Positions 28,589 through 36,550 of a stretch of 48,070 nucleotides of DNA are shown piece by piece. This DNA is from Bacteroidota bacterium. Lineage in GTDB: Bacteria > Bacteroidota > Bacteroidia > Bacteroidales > Prolixibacteraceae. The stretch spans positions 1 through 48,070 of the forward strand of contig JAUYMU010000085.1 in assembly GCA_030698405.1 (NCBI GenBank), in the 5' to 3' direction. How positions within the stretch are numbered: position 1 is the first letter of the stretch; each line of letters starts with the position of its first letter. Made by a program: the position numbers and the translations under genes. The notes beneath the pieces are model-generated. The model ran no database searches. It worked only from the letters and a program-made list of their open reading frames with translations, and was not told where the DNA came from.

Positions 28589-28894
28589 TCATTTCGAATC
28601 AGACTTCCCATCTGCTGGATTTTTCGAAATAAATACTTTGAATTTTTCGGGTATATTTGAATAATACACTTTAAGTTCAGCATCCTTCCGATCGGTAATT
28701 ATCCAAATATTTGAACCAGTTTTATACTTGTTCTTCGAAAGCACAATCACATAGTTGGCAATTGCACGGTTTTTAGTGATATTTACGCATACATCCGCAT
28801 CTTTACGATCTTTGACAATGCAAACTTTTTTAGCCTCAACGCTGAAGACCAAAAGCATCAATATGAGTATAGTTATAAAACGATCAATGTTCAT
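28589..28894 (-). CDS. Small secreted protein, DUF6150-like repeats
   Basis: 101 aa from the ATG at 28894. A signal peptide (FITILILMLLVFSVEA) is followed by a mature part with two similar modules, CIVKDRKDADVCV and WIITDRKDAELKV, spaced about 37 residues apart. This looks like the DUF6150 pattern of short beta repeats in Bacteroidota. Function unknown. A longer reading starts at 28969 and overlaps the R-M stop as ATGA, but it would put 25 residues before the signal peptide. It sits inside the segment bounded by the DUF423 duplication, so it may travel with the R-M gene. Confidence 0.7.
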   Translation of the reverse strand: MNIDRFITILILMLLVFSVEAKKVCIVKDRKDADVCVNITKNRAIANYVIVLSKNKYKTGSNIWIITDRKDAELKVYYSNIPEKFKVFISKNPADGKSDSK

Positions 28895-28965
28895 GTTGCA
28901 AACATATATGGATTTTTTATAAAATAAGAACGGGCATTTAAACCACCTTTCCAGAATAGTCAATT

Positions 28966-31900
28966 TCATTCAATTGCAATCCTATCAATTTCTTTCATCA
29001 ACCTATTTGTTTCCGATAACGCAACTATGATTTCCTGATAATGCAAAATATCGTCAAACTCTAATTTGCGGCCTTTGCGGTCTTTGAGCCATTTTTGGGC
29101 TGGTTGATAACCACCTATGTAGAAATTCCAGGCTGAACTGGGTACATCTGCAAAATATTGATTTTCATTGATGTAAACCGCTCCCAAATAATCGGGGTAA
29201 GTGATTATTCCATTTTCATCCGGAATTTCGTTTGTATAATCATAGGTTTCAAATCGGATTTTATCAACCACGTTGTTGCCGTCAACCGGATATTGTGTGA
29301 TGTAATTTTCTACCGTTGGGCTTTCCAATAAATGTAACTGGCGGATTTCTCCACCTAATTTTACTAACTGCCAAAACATGTCTGCATCTTTTGGATACGG
29401 CACTCTCGGAAAATCAATTTTCAAAAATTCTTTGTATTTCTCCCTGTAGGTTGGCGAATGCAAAACTGCATAGATATAATCCAAAATGTCAATTGGAGCA
29501 AATCCCCCTTCCCCTCCTTTGGAGGGGTGCCCAACGGGCGGGGTGGTTAGTTCTCCTTCATTGACCAGGATGGTTTGTACCCCATACTCACTCACAATAT
29601 AATTTTCTAGTTCCAGCATTACAATTCCAAGATTCATTTTGACATCACCATCTGAAATCCTGTAAACTCTTAAACCTGAACTTTCTAAATACTGTTGCCT
29701 TTGAGCATCATATTCAATTTTATCATCGTGACTGCTACCATCAATTTCAATAACTAAACCCAATGTTTTTACATAGAAATCGACAATATAACTTCCAATA
29801 ATTCTTTGCCTGTCGAAATCAATGTTGTGAAATTTTCCTTGATGTACTTGTTGCCAGAATAAGACTTCGGAAAGTATTCCTGCTTTTCGTTTATCTCTGG
29901 CCAATTTGTTGAGTGCAGGATTGTGTGGTAGGTTTTCGACAAAGTTGCGCTTGATGGGAGTGTTGCTGATATAGGTAACAATATCTTTTGCATTTGTGGA
30001 ATTACCCACCCCTACAGAATTGACCACCCCGCCCTTCGGGCACCCCTCCAATGGAGGGGAATTTTTCTCAGGAACAAAACCTAATCCTATTTTCTCAGCT
30101 ATTTGCTTTACAATTTCTGCATTTAGATTGGGCGTACGTGTTGCGGCTGGCTCTATCGTTTGCTGGGCTGATGGTTCGGGATAAAGGTAGAGGGGAAAGA
30201 CAGTTCCTCTTCCTCTGTAAAATATATTACTATCGACAATCGTATTTGTAATTGTCAAAACATTCCATGGCATACTTCCAACAGCCTGACCTTGACGACC
30301 AACTATCAAACCTAAGTTAACGTTGAAAAAGTGCTTCATTAAATCATTTCGAGGACGACCCATAATTCCGTTAGTTTTACCTGTATAAATGGTAAACCTA
30401 TGATCAAAAGGGCGGTAGTATATAGTTTTGATTGTCGATTTATTCAAATTGACATCCTTTATTGCATTACTTATTTTGTCTAATTTCTTTTGTCCAAGTT
30501 GATAAATACTTTCAATTTCCTGACAATTTTTTGTTTTTAAATTATCCAATAATACTGTACTATTTTTCAAGGTCTCTTGTATCGCTAATTCATCAAATTC
30601 TGTCGTTAATCCTGAGTTATAAAGTCCAAATAATTTATCAACTTGAAAAAACAGATTTACGTTATCATTAATAAAATCCTTTTTTACCAAAAAGAAATTT
30701 GGCACATTTGCTTGCAGATCATTCCATTTAATACTTTCTAAAGAATTTTCATTCAAAAAATCATACTTGGATTCCCTTTTACCTTGTATTTCTGAATGAA
30801 ATACTTGACCTAATTCATTTTTCTTTTTCTTTCCGGTTTTCACAAAAAGATTGATGGAAACGCCTTGCATAATGTCGAATACATTTTGGTCGGGTGTGCC
30901 ATCGGGGCAAACTTCCTTTTTCTTACTGTTTCCGTGCAAGTCCAGAATGTAAATAGAATCAAAACTTTCAAGCAAATGTTTCCGCATTTGGCGGTGAATG
31001 ATTCCGTCAATGAAACTGTTGTTTGAAATGTAAGCCAATATTCCGCTTCCGTTTTTGTCGACAAAATGTTGCCCGAATCGAATAAACTTGATGTAATCGT
31101 CGGATAGCGGTTGTATATTTCTTTCGTTCAAATCCTTTTTGTAATCGGCAGTCAACTTCTCAATCCATTCACTTTTATTGCTGCTACTCACGCTATACGG
31201 CGGGTTTCCCATTACGACCATCACAGGCGTGTCGCGTTTTATGTGGTTGGCTTCGTTGGCTTCGGAGCTTAACCAATTGGCAAAGAGCGTTCCGGTGCCG
31301 GGGTGGTGTTCTTCAAGGCTGTTGGTCAAATAAACCCGTAATCTACCGCCGCCCCGTCCAAATTCCCCTCCATTGGAGGGGTGTCCGTAGGACGGGGTGG
31401 ATTTGTAGCCTGTTTCGGTTAATAGTAAATCGAGTTTTAAATGTGCCATGGCATAACTTGCCATCAGCAACTCAAATCCATTGAGGCGCGGTAGCAAATG
31501 ATTCTCGACATAATTGCTCCAAATGCCTTGTTGCCCTTCAAACTTTTTATGAATGTGCTTTACCACTTCGGCCAAAAAAGTACCTGTTCCGGTTGCCGGA
31601 TCGAGTATTTGAACACGGTGTACTTCCTGTTCTATTTGTTTATATCCTGTAGTTGAACGTTTGTCCGCAGATTGCGTATTTAGGGTAATTTTAGTTTTTG
31701 AGGTGTCGGCTAAACCTTTCGGCAAATCGAATTCAGTTTTCAGAATATCGTCAACCGCACGAACAATAAAGTTTACAACGGGTGCGGGAGTGTACCACAC
31801 TCCACGGGCTTTGCGGAGTTTTGGGTCGTATTCGCTCAAAAATGTTTCGTAAAAATGGATAATCGGGTCTTCCATTTTTGTTGACTTCCCGTAGTTTTTT

Positions 31901-32763
31901 AGAATCTCTTCCACGTTGCAAGCCAAAAATATTTCTACCAAACTGTCAACGATCCATTTTATACGGTCGTCAATATCAGGTCCGGCAATGTATCCAAACA
32001 GTTTTCGCAAAAAGGGATTCGATTTCGGAATGAGTTCAGCGGCTTCTTGTCGGCTAAAAGAAGGCAAAGTCGGGTCGTGCAGTCGGGCGGCAAACATCCC
32101 GTAACAAATGGTTTGTGCATATACATCGGCAAATCCTTTGGCCGTGATATCGTGTATCAGGATTTGCTTAAAAGCCATCATTTGGTCTTTCAATGTGCTG
32201 TCTTCCTGATGTTCTTCATCGCTTGTCAACGCCTTTTCAATAACTTCAGAAAGAAGGCGGGCTTTCCCCGCCATCATTTCAGCAAGTTTTTTACTGCTTT
32301 TTATGGTTTGTCCAATGTGTGTGCAAAAGTCTTTTATTAGGTTTTCGAAACTGGCAAAATTCTCTGATAAAGGTTTTATGCCTTTGTCAGTAATTTCGGC
32401 AATTGCAATTTTGGTTATAAAGAGGCCGTCCCGATAAAGCAGAAAATTGATATAGTCGGTAAAAATGAGGTTGTTCAACGAAGCTTTGTAACGATCGAAC
32501 TGTTCTTTATTTCCTGTTTTCTTTGCGCCTTCAAGGTCTCTGTCACCGATGTCTTTTGCTTCGATGAAACCAACCGGAATATCTTTTTTGGTTAAGATGT
32601 AATCGGGCGCTCCGCACGATTGCCGCTTTGGTTCGTTGGTCGCACTGATTGTCGGAACCAAGCTTTCTATCAATGTCTGCAAGTCTCCACGGAAGGTGTG
32701 TTCGGTTGCATTGCCAAGTTTATAGCGTTGGTTGATGTTGTCGATGTATTGGTCTAAATTCAT
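28966..32763 (-). CDS. Single-chain restriction-methyltransferase (type IIG, type ISP-related) with in-frame inserts
   Basis: 1265 aa, no frameshift. The N-terminal PD-(D/E)xK nuclease has Asp54 (GAPDYIL) and Glu68/Lys70 (GFIEAKD). A helical connector leads to an N6-adenine methyltransferase with SAM motif DPATGTGTF (388-396) and catalytic NPPY (520-523). After the target-recognition region the C-terminus (PRVPYPKDADMFWQLVKLGG ... IGGYQPAQKWLKDRKGR) matches the type ISP specificity domain; the type ISP helicase is absent. Two stretches look foreign: residues about 455-467 (repeat copy C) and about 899-1087 (repeat-DUF559-repeat). Family sequence appears to join smoothly across the second one, from GLGFVPEK to FAPIDILDYIY. 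The insert may affect cleavage specificity or activity. Confidence 0.88.
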   Translation of the reverse strand: MNLDQYIDNINQRYKLGNATEHTFRGDLQTLIESLVPTISATNEPKRQSCGAPDYILTKKDIPVGFIEAKDIGDRDLEGAKKTGNKEQFDRYKASLNNLIFTDYINFLLYRDGLFITKIAIAEITDKGIKPLSENFASFENLIKDFCTHIGQTIKSSKKLAEMMAGKARLLSEVIEKALTSDEEHQEDSTLKDQMMAFKQILIHDITAKGFADVYAQTICYGMFAARLHDPTLPSFSRQEAAELIPKSNPFLRKLFGYIAGPDIDDRIKWIVDSLVEIFLACNVEEILKNYGKSTKMEDPIIHFYETFLSEYDPKLRKARGVWYTPAPVVNFIVRAVDDILKTEFDLPKGLADTSKTKITLNTQSADKRSTTGYKQIEQEVHRVQILDPATGTGTFLAEVVKHIHKKFEGQQGIWSNYVENHLLPRLNGFELLMASYAMAHLKLDLLLTETGYKSTPSYGHPSNGGEFGRGGGRLRVYLTNSLEEHHPGTGTLFANWLSSEANEANHIKRDTPVMVVMGNPPYSVSSSNKSEWIEKLTADYKKDLNERNIQPLSDDYIKFIRFGQHFVDKNGSGILAYISNNSFIDGIIHRQMRKHLLESFDSIYILDLHGNSKKKEVCPDGTPDQNVFDIMQGVSINLFVKTGKKKKNELGQVFHSEIQGKRESKYDFLNENSLESIKWNDLQANVPNFFLVKKDFINDNVNLFFQVDKLFGLYNSGLTTEFDELAIQETLKNSTVLLDNLKTKNCQEIESIYQLGQKKLDKISNAIKDVNLNKSTIKTIYYRPFDHRFTIYTGKTNGIMGRPRNDLMKHFFNVNLGLIVGRQGQAVGSMPWNVLTITNTIVDSNIFYRGRGTVFPLYLYPEPSAQQTIEPAATRTPNLNAEIVKQIAEKIGLGFVPEKNSPPLEGCPKGGVVNSVGVGNSTNAKDIVTYISNTPIKRNFVENLPHNPALNKLARDKRKAGILSEVLFWQQVHQGKFHNIDFDRQRIIGSYIVDFYVKTLGLVIEIDGSSHDDKIEYDAQRQQYLESSGLRVYRISDGDVKMNLGIVMLELENYIVSEYGVQTILVNEGELTTPPVGHPSKGGEGGFAPIDILDYIYAVLHSPTYREKYKEFLKIDFPRVPYPKDADMFWQLVKLGGEIRQLHLLESPTVENYITQYPVDGNNVVDKIRFETYDYTNEIPDENGIITYPDYLGAVYINENQYFADVPSSAWNFYIGGYQPAQKWLKDRKGRKLEFDDILHYQEIIVALSETNRLMKEIDRIAIE
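29511..29547 (+). repeat. Double-hairpin repeat, copy B
   Basis: A 37-nt unit with stem CCCCTCC/GGAGGGG and a second stem GCCC/GGGC. It matches copy A (reversed) at 34 of 37 positions. On the coding strand it is read as TTPPVGHPSKGGEGG. It marks the C-terminal side of the DUF559 insert. Confidence 0.92.
30023..30059 (-). repeat. Double-hairpin repeat, copy A (inverted relative to B and C)
   Basis: A 37-nt unit, reverse complement of the copy B type, with stems CCCCTCC/GGAGGGG and GCCC/GGGC. On the coding strand it is read as SPPLEGCPKGGVV. It marks the N-terminal side of the DUF559 insert. Confidence 0.92.
31365..31400 (+). repeat. Double-hairpin repeat, copy C (solo, in the methyltransferase domain)
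   Basis: A 36-nt unit matching copy A at 33 of 36 positions. Two of the changes are compensatory: the second stem is GTCC/GGAC instead of GCCC/GGGC, so pairing is kept. Read on the coding strand as STPSYGHPSNGGEF, between LLLTETGY and RLRVYLTNSLEE of the methyltransferase. Confidence 0.92.
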
Positions 32764-32947
32764 TTTTAAATTTTATCAGGTACCACAAATGTATCAATTT
32801 ACAAGCGAGCGAATGCAAGAAAACAGGCTATGCGAACTGAATCTCCCATTTGTGTGCCAGTTGCTGTCGAATTTGCGGGGTCAAGCCGGTAGGTTTTATT
32901 CGACTCTTTTAATTTCGTTTTTTAAGATTTTCGGGTTATCCGGAAAA

Positions 32948-33316
32948 TCATTTTTTCAGAAGGGCAATTGCAAGACAAATCCAGCCTGCAACAAAGGCCA
33001 GGCCTCCAATTGGTGTGATTGCTCCCAATATTTTTATTCCTGAAATGGAAAGAGCATATAAACTTCCTGAAAAAATTATTATTCCAAAAATCAGCAATAT
33101 ACCTGACCAGTTGAGCCATTTCGATTCAATACGAAATCCGATCAATCCAACGAGTAATAAACCAAGTGCGTGGTAAAACTGATATTCGACTCCCGTATTG
33201 TAAACAACCAGCATATCCGGAGACAATATTTTTTTCAATGCATGAGCACCAAATGCTCCGAACAAAACTCCCAAAGCCATAAAAACAGCGCCTGCCAAAA
33301 GTATATTTCGATTCAT
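32948..33316 (-). CDS. DUF423 small membrane protein
   Basis: 122 aa, four predicted membrane segments, typical DUF423. The N-terminus (GAVFMALGVLFGAFGAHALK) has the family's GAFGAHALK motif, followed by YNTGVEYQFYHALGLLLVG, and the end has AITPIGGLAFVAGWICLA. Function unknown; it is an integral membrane protein. Its 3' end is duplicated at 28408-28497 on the other side of the R-M gene. A CACATAG hairpin lies 15 nt upstream of its start, after DUF1015. Confidence 0.93.
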   Translation of the reverse strand: MNRNILLAGAVFMALGVLFGAFGAHALKKILSPDMLVVYNTGVEYQFYHALGLLLVGLIGFRIESKWLNWSGILLIFGIIIFSGSLYALSISGIKILGAITPIGGLAFVAGWICLAIALLKK

Positions 33317-33331
33317 TCGATTATATTATGA

Positions 33332-33396
33332 ACCACATAGGCACATAGGTCACATAGATTTAATTTTTCTATGTGTCCTATGTGCCTATGTGGTTT
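33332..33396. repeat. CACATAG hairpin repeat, copy 2
   Basis: The left arm (33332-33358) and right arm (33370-33396) each carry three spaced CACATAG units and pair with few mismatches. It is the same element as 3285-3347, about 30 kb away. It lies between DUF1015 and DUF423. Confidence 0.87.
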
Positions 33397-33418
33397 GTTT
33401 ATCTGTCAATTTTTTAAA

Positions 33419-34669
33419 TTAATCCAGCTTGTGAATTACCAGACCGGAGCGGAGTTTTGGTTCGAACCAGGTAGTTTTAGGAGGCATGATATTTCCTGAA
33501 TCTGCAATGTTGATTAACTGTTGCATGGAAACGGGGAACAAAGCAAAAGCAACTTTCATATCGCCACCGTCAACCCGTTTTTTCAATTCGCCCAAGCCAC
33601 GGATTCCACCAATAAAATCGATTCGTGTTGAAGTACGCAAATCGTCAATTCCCAGAATCTGATCCAGCACAAGGTTCGACAAGATGGTCACATCCAAAAC
33701 GCCGATCGGATCGTTGTCGTTGAAAGTTCCGGTTTTGGCGGTCAGTTTGTACCAATTTCCGGAGAGATACATGCTGAATTCGTGCAGTTTGACTGGCTTG
33801 TAAATTTCGGTTCCGGTCAGTTCAACATCAAAACTTTGCGCCAGTTTTTCCAGCAGTCCGGTTTCTGATAAGCCATTCAAATCTTTTACAGCACGGTTGT
33901 AGTCGATAATCTGCAACTGATTGTCAGGAAAATGAACAGCCATAAAGAAATTGTATTCTTCGTTGCCGGTATGATTCGGGTTTTGGCCTTGCTTTTTCAA
34001 TCCGATGCGCGCAGCAGCCGCTGTGCGGTGGTGTCCGTCGGCCACATAAGTTGCGGGAACTTTGGTCGCGAACAACTCTTCTATTTTCTGATTTACAGCA
34101 GCATCGTTGATTGTCCAGAAATGGTGACCAAAACCATCTTCAGCAACAAAATCGTAATCTGCCTGCTGATTGTCAACAATCGACGCAACAATGTCATCAA
34201 TTTCAGGAACAGCACAATACGAAAAGAAAACGGGTTCGATGTTGGCATTCAGGTAACGGGTCAGAATCATGCGATCCTCTTCCTTGTCAGGACGGGTCAA
34301 CTCATGTTTTTTGATGATGCCCTGGTTGTAATCTTCGCACGAAGCTGCGCCAACAATTCCATACTGGGTGCGGCCATTCATGGTTTGCGCATAAATGTAA
34401 TATTTAGCCTCTTCGTCCTGAACAAGCCAGTCCTGCTCCTGAAATTTCTGAAAATTCTCTACCGATTTCAGATAGACCATTTCCGAATGAACATCGGTTC
34501 CTTCCGGACAATCAATTTCAGCTCGGGTAATGTGAAGCAACGAACATGCTTTGCCTTCAGCCATTTGAGCTGCTTCAGCGCTGTTCATCACGTCATAGGG
34601 CAAACATGCCAGATCGCTGGCAATGGCTTGCGGTGGACGAAGTCCTTTGAATGGTTTTACGATGGCCAT
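33419..34669 (-). CDS. DUF1015 family protein in the serine operon
   Basis: 416 aa, full-length DUF1015. The N-terminus shows the family start KPFKGLRPP and LPYDVMNSAEA, then an internal TYVADGHHRTAAA motif (His-His), which is the family's most conserved feature and resembles ParB/Srx-type nucleotide-binding enzymes. The end has DFIGGIRGLGEL. It is a cytosolic protein of unproven function. Its position downstream of serC and serA suggests a role in serine metabolism. No serB-like phosphoserine phosphatase is visible in the window, so it could supply or replace such a step. Confidence 0.9.
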   Translation of the reverse strand: MAIVKPFKGLRPPQAIASDLACLPYDVMNSAEAAQMAEGKACSLLHITRAEIDCPEGTDVHSEMVYLKSVENFQKFQEQDWLVQDEEAKYYIYAQTMNGRTQYGIVGAASCEDYNQGIIKKHELTRPDKEEDRMILTRYLNANIEPVFFSYCAVPEIDDIVASIVDNQQADYDFVAEDGFGHHFWTINDAAVNQKIEELFATKVPATYVADGHHRTAAAARIGLKKQGQNPNHTGNEEYNFFMAVHFPDNQLQIIDYNRAVKDLNGLSETGLLEKLAQSFDVELTGTEIYKPVKLHEFSMYLSGNWYKLTAKTGTFNDNDPIGVLDVTILSNLVLDQILGIDDLRTSTRIDFIGGIRGLGELKKRVDGGDMKVAFALFPVSMQQLINIADSGNIMPPKTTWFEPKLRSGLVIHKLD

Positions 34670-34695
34670 AAATTTGTATTTTTTGAATTGAATTA

Positions 34696-34935
34696 TTATT
34701 TATTCCGGTATTTTTTATAAAGAACCAATGCATAACTCCTGATTGCGACTTTTTTACCAGTCTGAAGATTTGTCGCCTTCGCCCATGGCATGAGCAAAGC
34801 TGTAAATCCGGCAACAAGTACCGCTTTAACCGGATTCATCTCAATTGACAATATCCAGACAATCAAATAGATGACATCAAAAATAATCAGGAAAAGCATC
34901 AGATTATAAAAAACGATTTTGAACTTTAACGGCAT
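34696..34935 (-). CDS. Small two-segment membrane protein
   Basis: 79 aa. Hydrophobic segments at about residues 9-30 and 36-50 and a basic C-terminus (KKVAIRSYALVLYKKYRNK) suggest two membrane passes with the tail in the cytosol. No family recognised. It sits 26 nt upstream of DUF1015 and 48 nt downstream of the pentapeptide gene on the same strand, so it probably belongs to the same transcript. Confidence 0.65.
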   Translation of the reverse strand: MPLKFKIVFYNLMLFLIIFDVIYLIVWILSIEMNPVKAVLVAGFTALLMPWAKATNLQTGKKVAIRSYALVLYKKYRNK

Positions 34936-34983
34936 AACAAAGATTTACTATTAAACAATTCACTATTTACTATTTGGAAAATC

Positions 34984-35556
34984 CTATTCTATTTCAATGT
35001 TATATTTTCCAAGCAGTCCGGGCACTCCCGCCAAGGAAAATTTTGCTTTTTTAATTTTATTGGCTTCCGGATCGAATGAATAATTTGCCGCTGTCCGGAA
35101 ATCCACCTTTTCAAGATTGCTTTCATAAAAAACGGCCCGCGACAAATCGCAATTTGCAAATACTGCCATCGCTAAATCTACCCCGGTAAAGTCAACTTCT
35201 TTCAGCGAACATTCCGTAAATTTTGCCTTCTTCATTTTTTTCCTGAAGAATGATGCGTAATCAAGTACGCATTTCTGAAAATCCGCAGCGAAAAGGAAAT
35301 CAGAACAATGATCAAAATTAATTCCGATCAATTTACAATCTGCAAAATGAACATCCTTCAAGCCAGAACCGCTCAATTTGGCCATTGCAAAATTACAACT
35401 TTCAAAGCGGCAGTTTATAAAATCGTTTTCAGATAGATTGCTGTTCGAAAAATCACAATTCAGAAAAACACAACTATCAAATTCCGCATTCGAAATCCTT
35501 TTGCCTGAATAACTGATGTTTGTATAATTCTCCTTGTCGAATACGTTTTCCTTCAT
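34984..35556 (-). CDS. Pentapeptide-repeat protein
   Basis: 190 aa of A(D/N)LxX-type repeats, for example CVFLNCDFSNSNLSENDFIN and ANCDLSRAVFYESNLEKVDF. These fold into a right-handed quadrilateral beta helix. Family members with this size and Cys-rich repeats include QNR/MfpA-like DNA-gyrase protectors and many proteins of unknown role; the sequence does not decide. It lies 14 nt after serA, so it is co-transcribed with the serine genes. Confidence 0.88.
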   Translation of the reverse strand: MKENVFDKENYTNISYSGKRISNAEFDSCVFLNCDFSNSNLSENDFINCRFESCNFAMAKLSGSGLKDVHFADCKLIGINFDHCSDFLFAADFQKCVLDYASFFRKKMKKAKFTECSLKEVDFTGVDLAMAVFANCDLSRAVFYESNLEKVDFRTAANYSFDPEANKIKKAKFSLAGVPGLLGKYNIEIE

Positions 35557-35570
35557 CGATGAACTGTTAC

Positions 35571-36494
35571 CTATTTATTTACACGGTAAGTCTGATCGTT
35601 ATTTTCGAAAAATGCAACAATTTGCTCAGCAGCAGCAACACCAGCATTCACATTGGCTTCAGACGTTTCAGCCCCTTGTTTTTTGGGTGTTGAATAATAC
35701 CGAAGTTCATATTTTGCAGCCAATTCGTCATGACAGGAAGGAATAATGTCACTGATATATTTAAAATCGGGACGTTCTTCCAGCATCTTTTTCAAGCCAT
35801 CTTCATCAATCACTTCCTTTCGGGCGGTATTTACCAGGGTCGCCCCTTTAGGCATTCTGTTCATCAGTTCGAAGTTCACCGAATTCTTTGTTTTTTCGTT
35901 CAAGGGAATATGTAAAGACAAGTATTCGCTCTTGCTGAATAATTCTGCTATGGACTGCACAACGGTTACGTCATAAGGATCCATGCTTATTTTCGTCACA
36001 CAGGGATCGAGTGCAATTACCCTCATTCCAAAACCCTGGGAAATTCTTGCAACCCGTCTTCCAATATTTCCGCAACCATAAACGCCAACTGTTTTTCCTT
36101 TTAATTCGGTACCGGGGCCTCCCTTGAAATTACTGCGGGCCATAAAAACCATCATTCCAATTGCCAATTCGGCAACCGCATTGGAGTTTTGCCCGGGTGT
36201 ATTCATGGCAACGACGCCCTTTTCAGTACAAGCGGCTAAATCCAAATTATCGAAACCCGCACCAGCCCTGACTACAATTTTCAATTCTTTGGCAACATCG
36301 AGCACTTCACGGTCAACAATATCACTTCTGACAATGATCGCATGAACATCTTTCACTGCCTCCAACAGGTCTGACTTCGAAGCATATTTTTCCAGCAATT
36401 TTACTTCATAACCTGCATTTGCAAGTACTCCCTTTATTTGTTCCATCGCTGAAGGAGCAAAAGGTTTTTCTGTAGCAATTAGTACCCTTTTCAT
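35571..36494 (-). CDS. serA: D-3-phosphoglycerate dehydrogenase (short form)
   Basis: 307 aa, without the C-terminal ACT domain of E. coli SerA. NAD-binding GVYGCGNIGRRVARI is the Rossmann motif. The substrate-binding and catalytic stretches are IVVRAGAGFDNLDL, NTARKEVIDEDGL and CHDELA. It oxidises 3-phosphoglycerate to 3-phosphohydroxypyruvate, the first step of serine synthesis, and hands it to SerC encoded just upstream. Lack of ACT suggests no direct serine feedback through that domain. A terminator hairpin stands between serC and serA. Confidence 0.93.
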   Translation of the reverse strand: MKRVLIATEKPFAPSAMEQIKGVLANAGYEVKLLEKYASKSDLLEAVKDVHAIIVRSDIVDREVLDVAKELKIVVRAGAGFDNLDLAACTEKGVVAMNTPGQNSNAVAELAIGMMVFMARSNFKGGPGTELKGKTVGVYGCGNIGRRVARISQGFGMRVIALDPCVTKISMDPYDVTVVQSIAELFSKSEYLSLHIPLNEKTKNSVNFELMNRMPKGATLVNTARKEVIDEDGLKKMLEERPDFKYISDIIPSCHDELAAKYELRYYSTPKKQGAETSEANVNAGVAAAEQIVAFFENNDQTYRVNK

Positions 36495-36507
36495 AAGTTT
36501 TCCCCTT

Positions 36508-36542
36508 TAAAAAAGAAAAGCAGAACCCCCATTCTGCTTTTC
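36508..36542 (-). terminator. Hairpin terminator between serC and serA
   Basis: Stem GAAAAGCAGAA (36515-36525) with TTCTGCTTTTC (36532-36542), followed on the minus strand by a T run. It lies in the 56-nt serC-serA gap. It may reduce readthrough, so serA would get less mRNA than serC or need its own promoter. Confidence 0.75.
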
Positions 36543-36550
36543 CATTGGAT

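Larger units (their letters stand above)
29504..30066 (-). mobile_element. Candidate in-frame DUF559 endonuclease element inside the R-M gene
   Basis: Residues about 945-1057 of the R-M protein form a complete DUF559 domain (Vsr-like, PD-(D/E)xK superfamily). It runs from LPHNPALNKLARDKRKAG through ILSEVLFWQQ, FDRQRIIGSYIVDFYV and LVIEIDGSSHDD (Glu1006, Asp1008) to VYRISDGDV. Such domains are usually separate small proteins. Here the domain is in frame in a larger enzyme and lies between two copies of the same double-hairpin repeat in inverted orientation (29511-29547 and 30023-30059). No internal start codon suits a separate protein. The catalytic residues look intact. The reading as a mobile unit is inference; the domain and its flanks are seen directly. 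Confidence 0.7.

Noticed and set aside
28408..28683. 91-codon ORF as a full gene
   Set aside because: Only its last 29 codons resemble a known protein (DUF423 tail). The upstream part overlaps the 3' end of the small secreted protein gene and looks random.
29504..30066. Intein
   Set aside because: No N-terminal Cys/Ser splicing block or C-terminal HN motif is present at the borders. The insert is probably kept in the mature protein.
33932..34720. 262-codon plus-strand ORF
   Set aside because: It is the antisense of DUF1015, and its translation has no family features.
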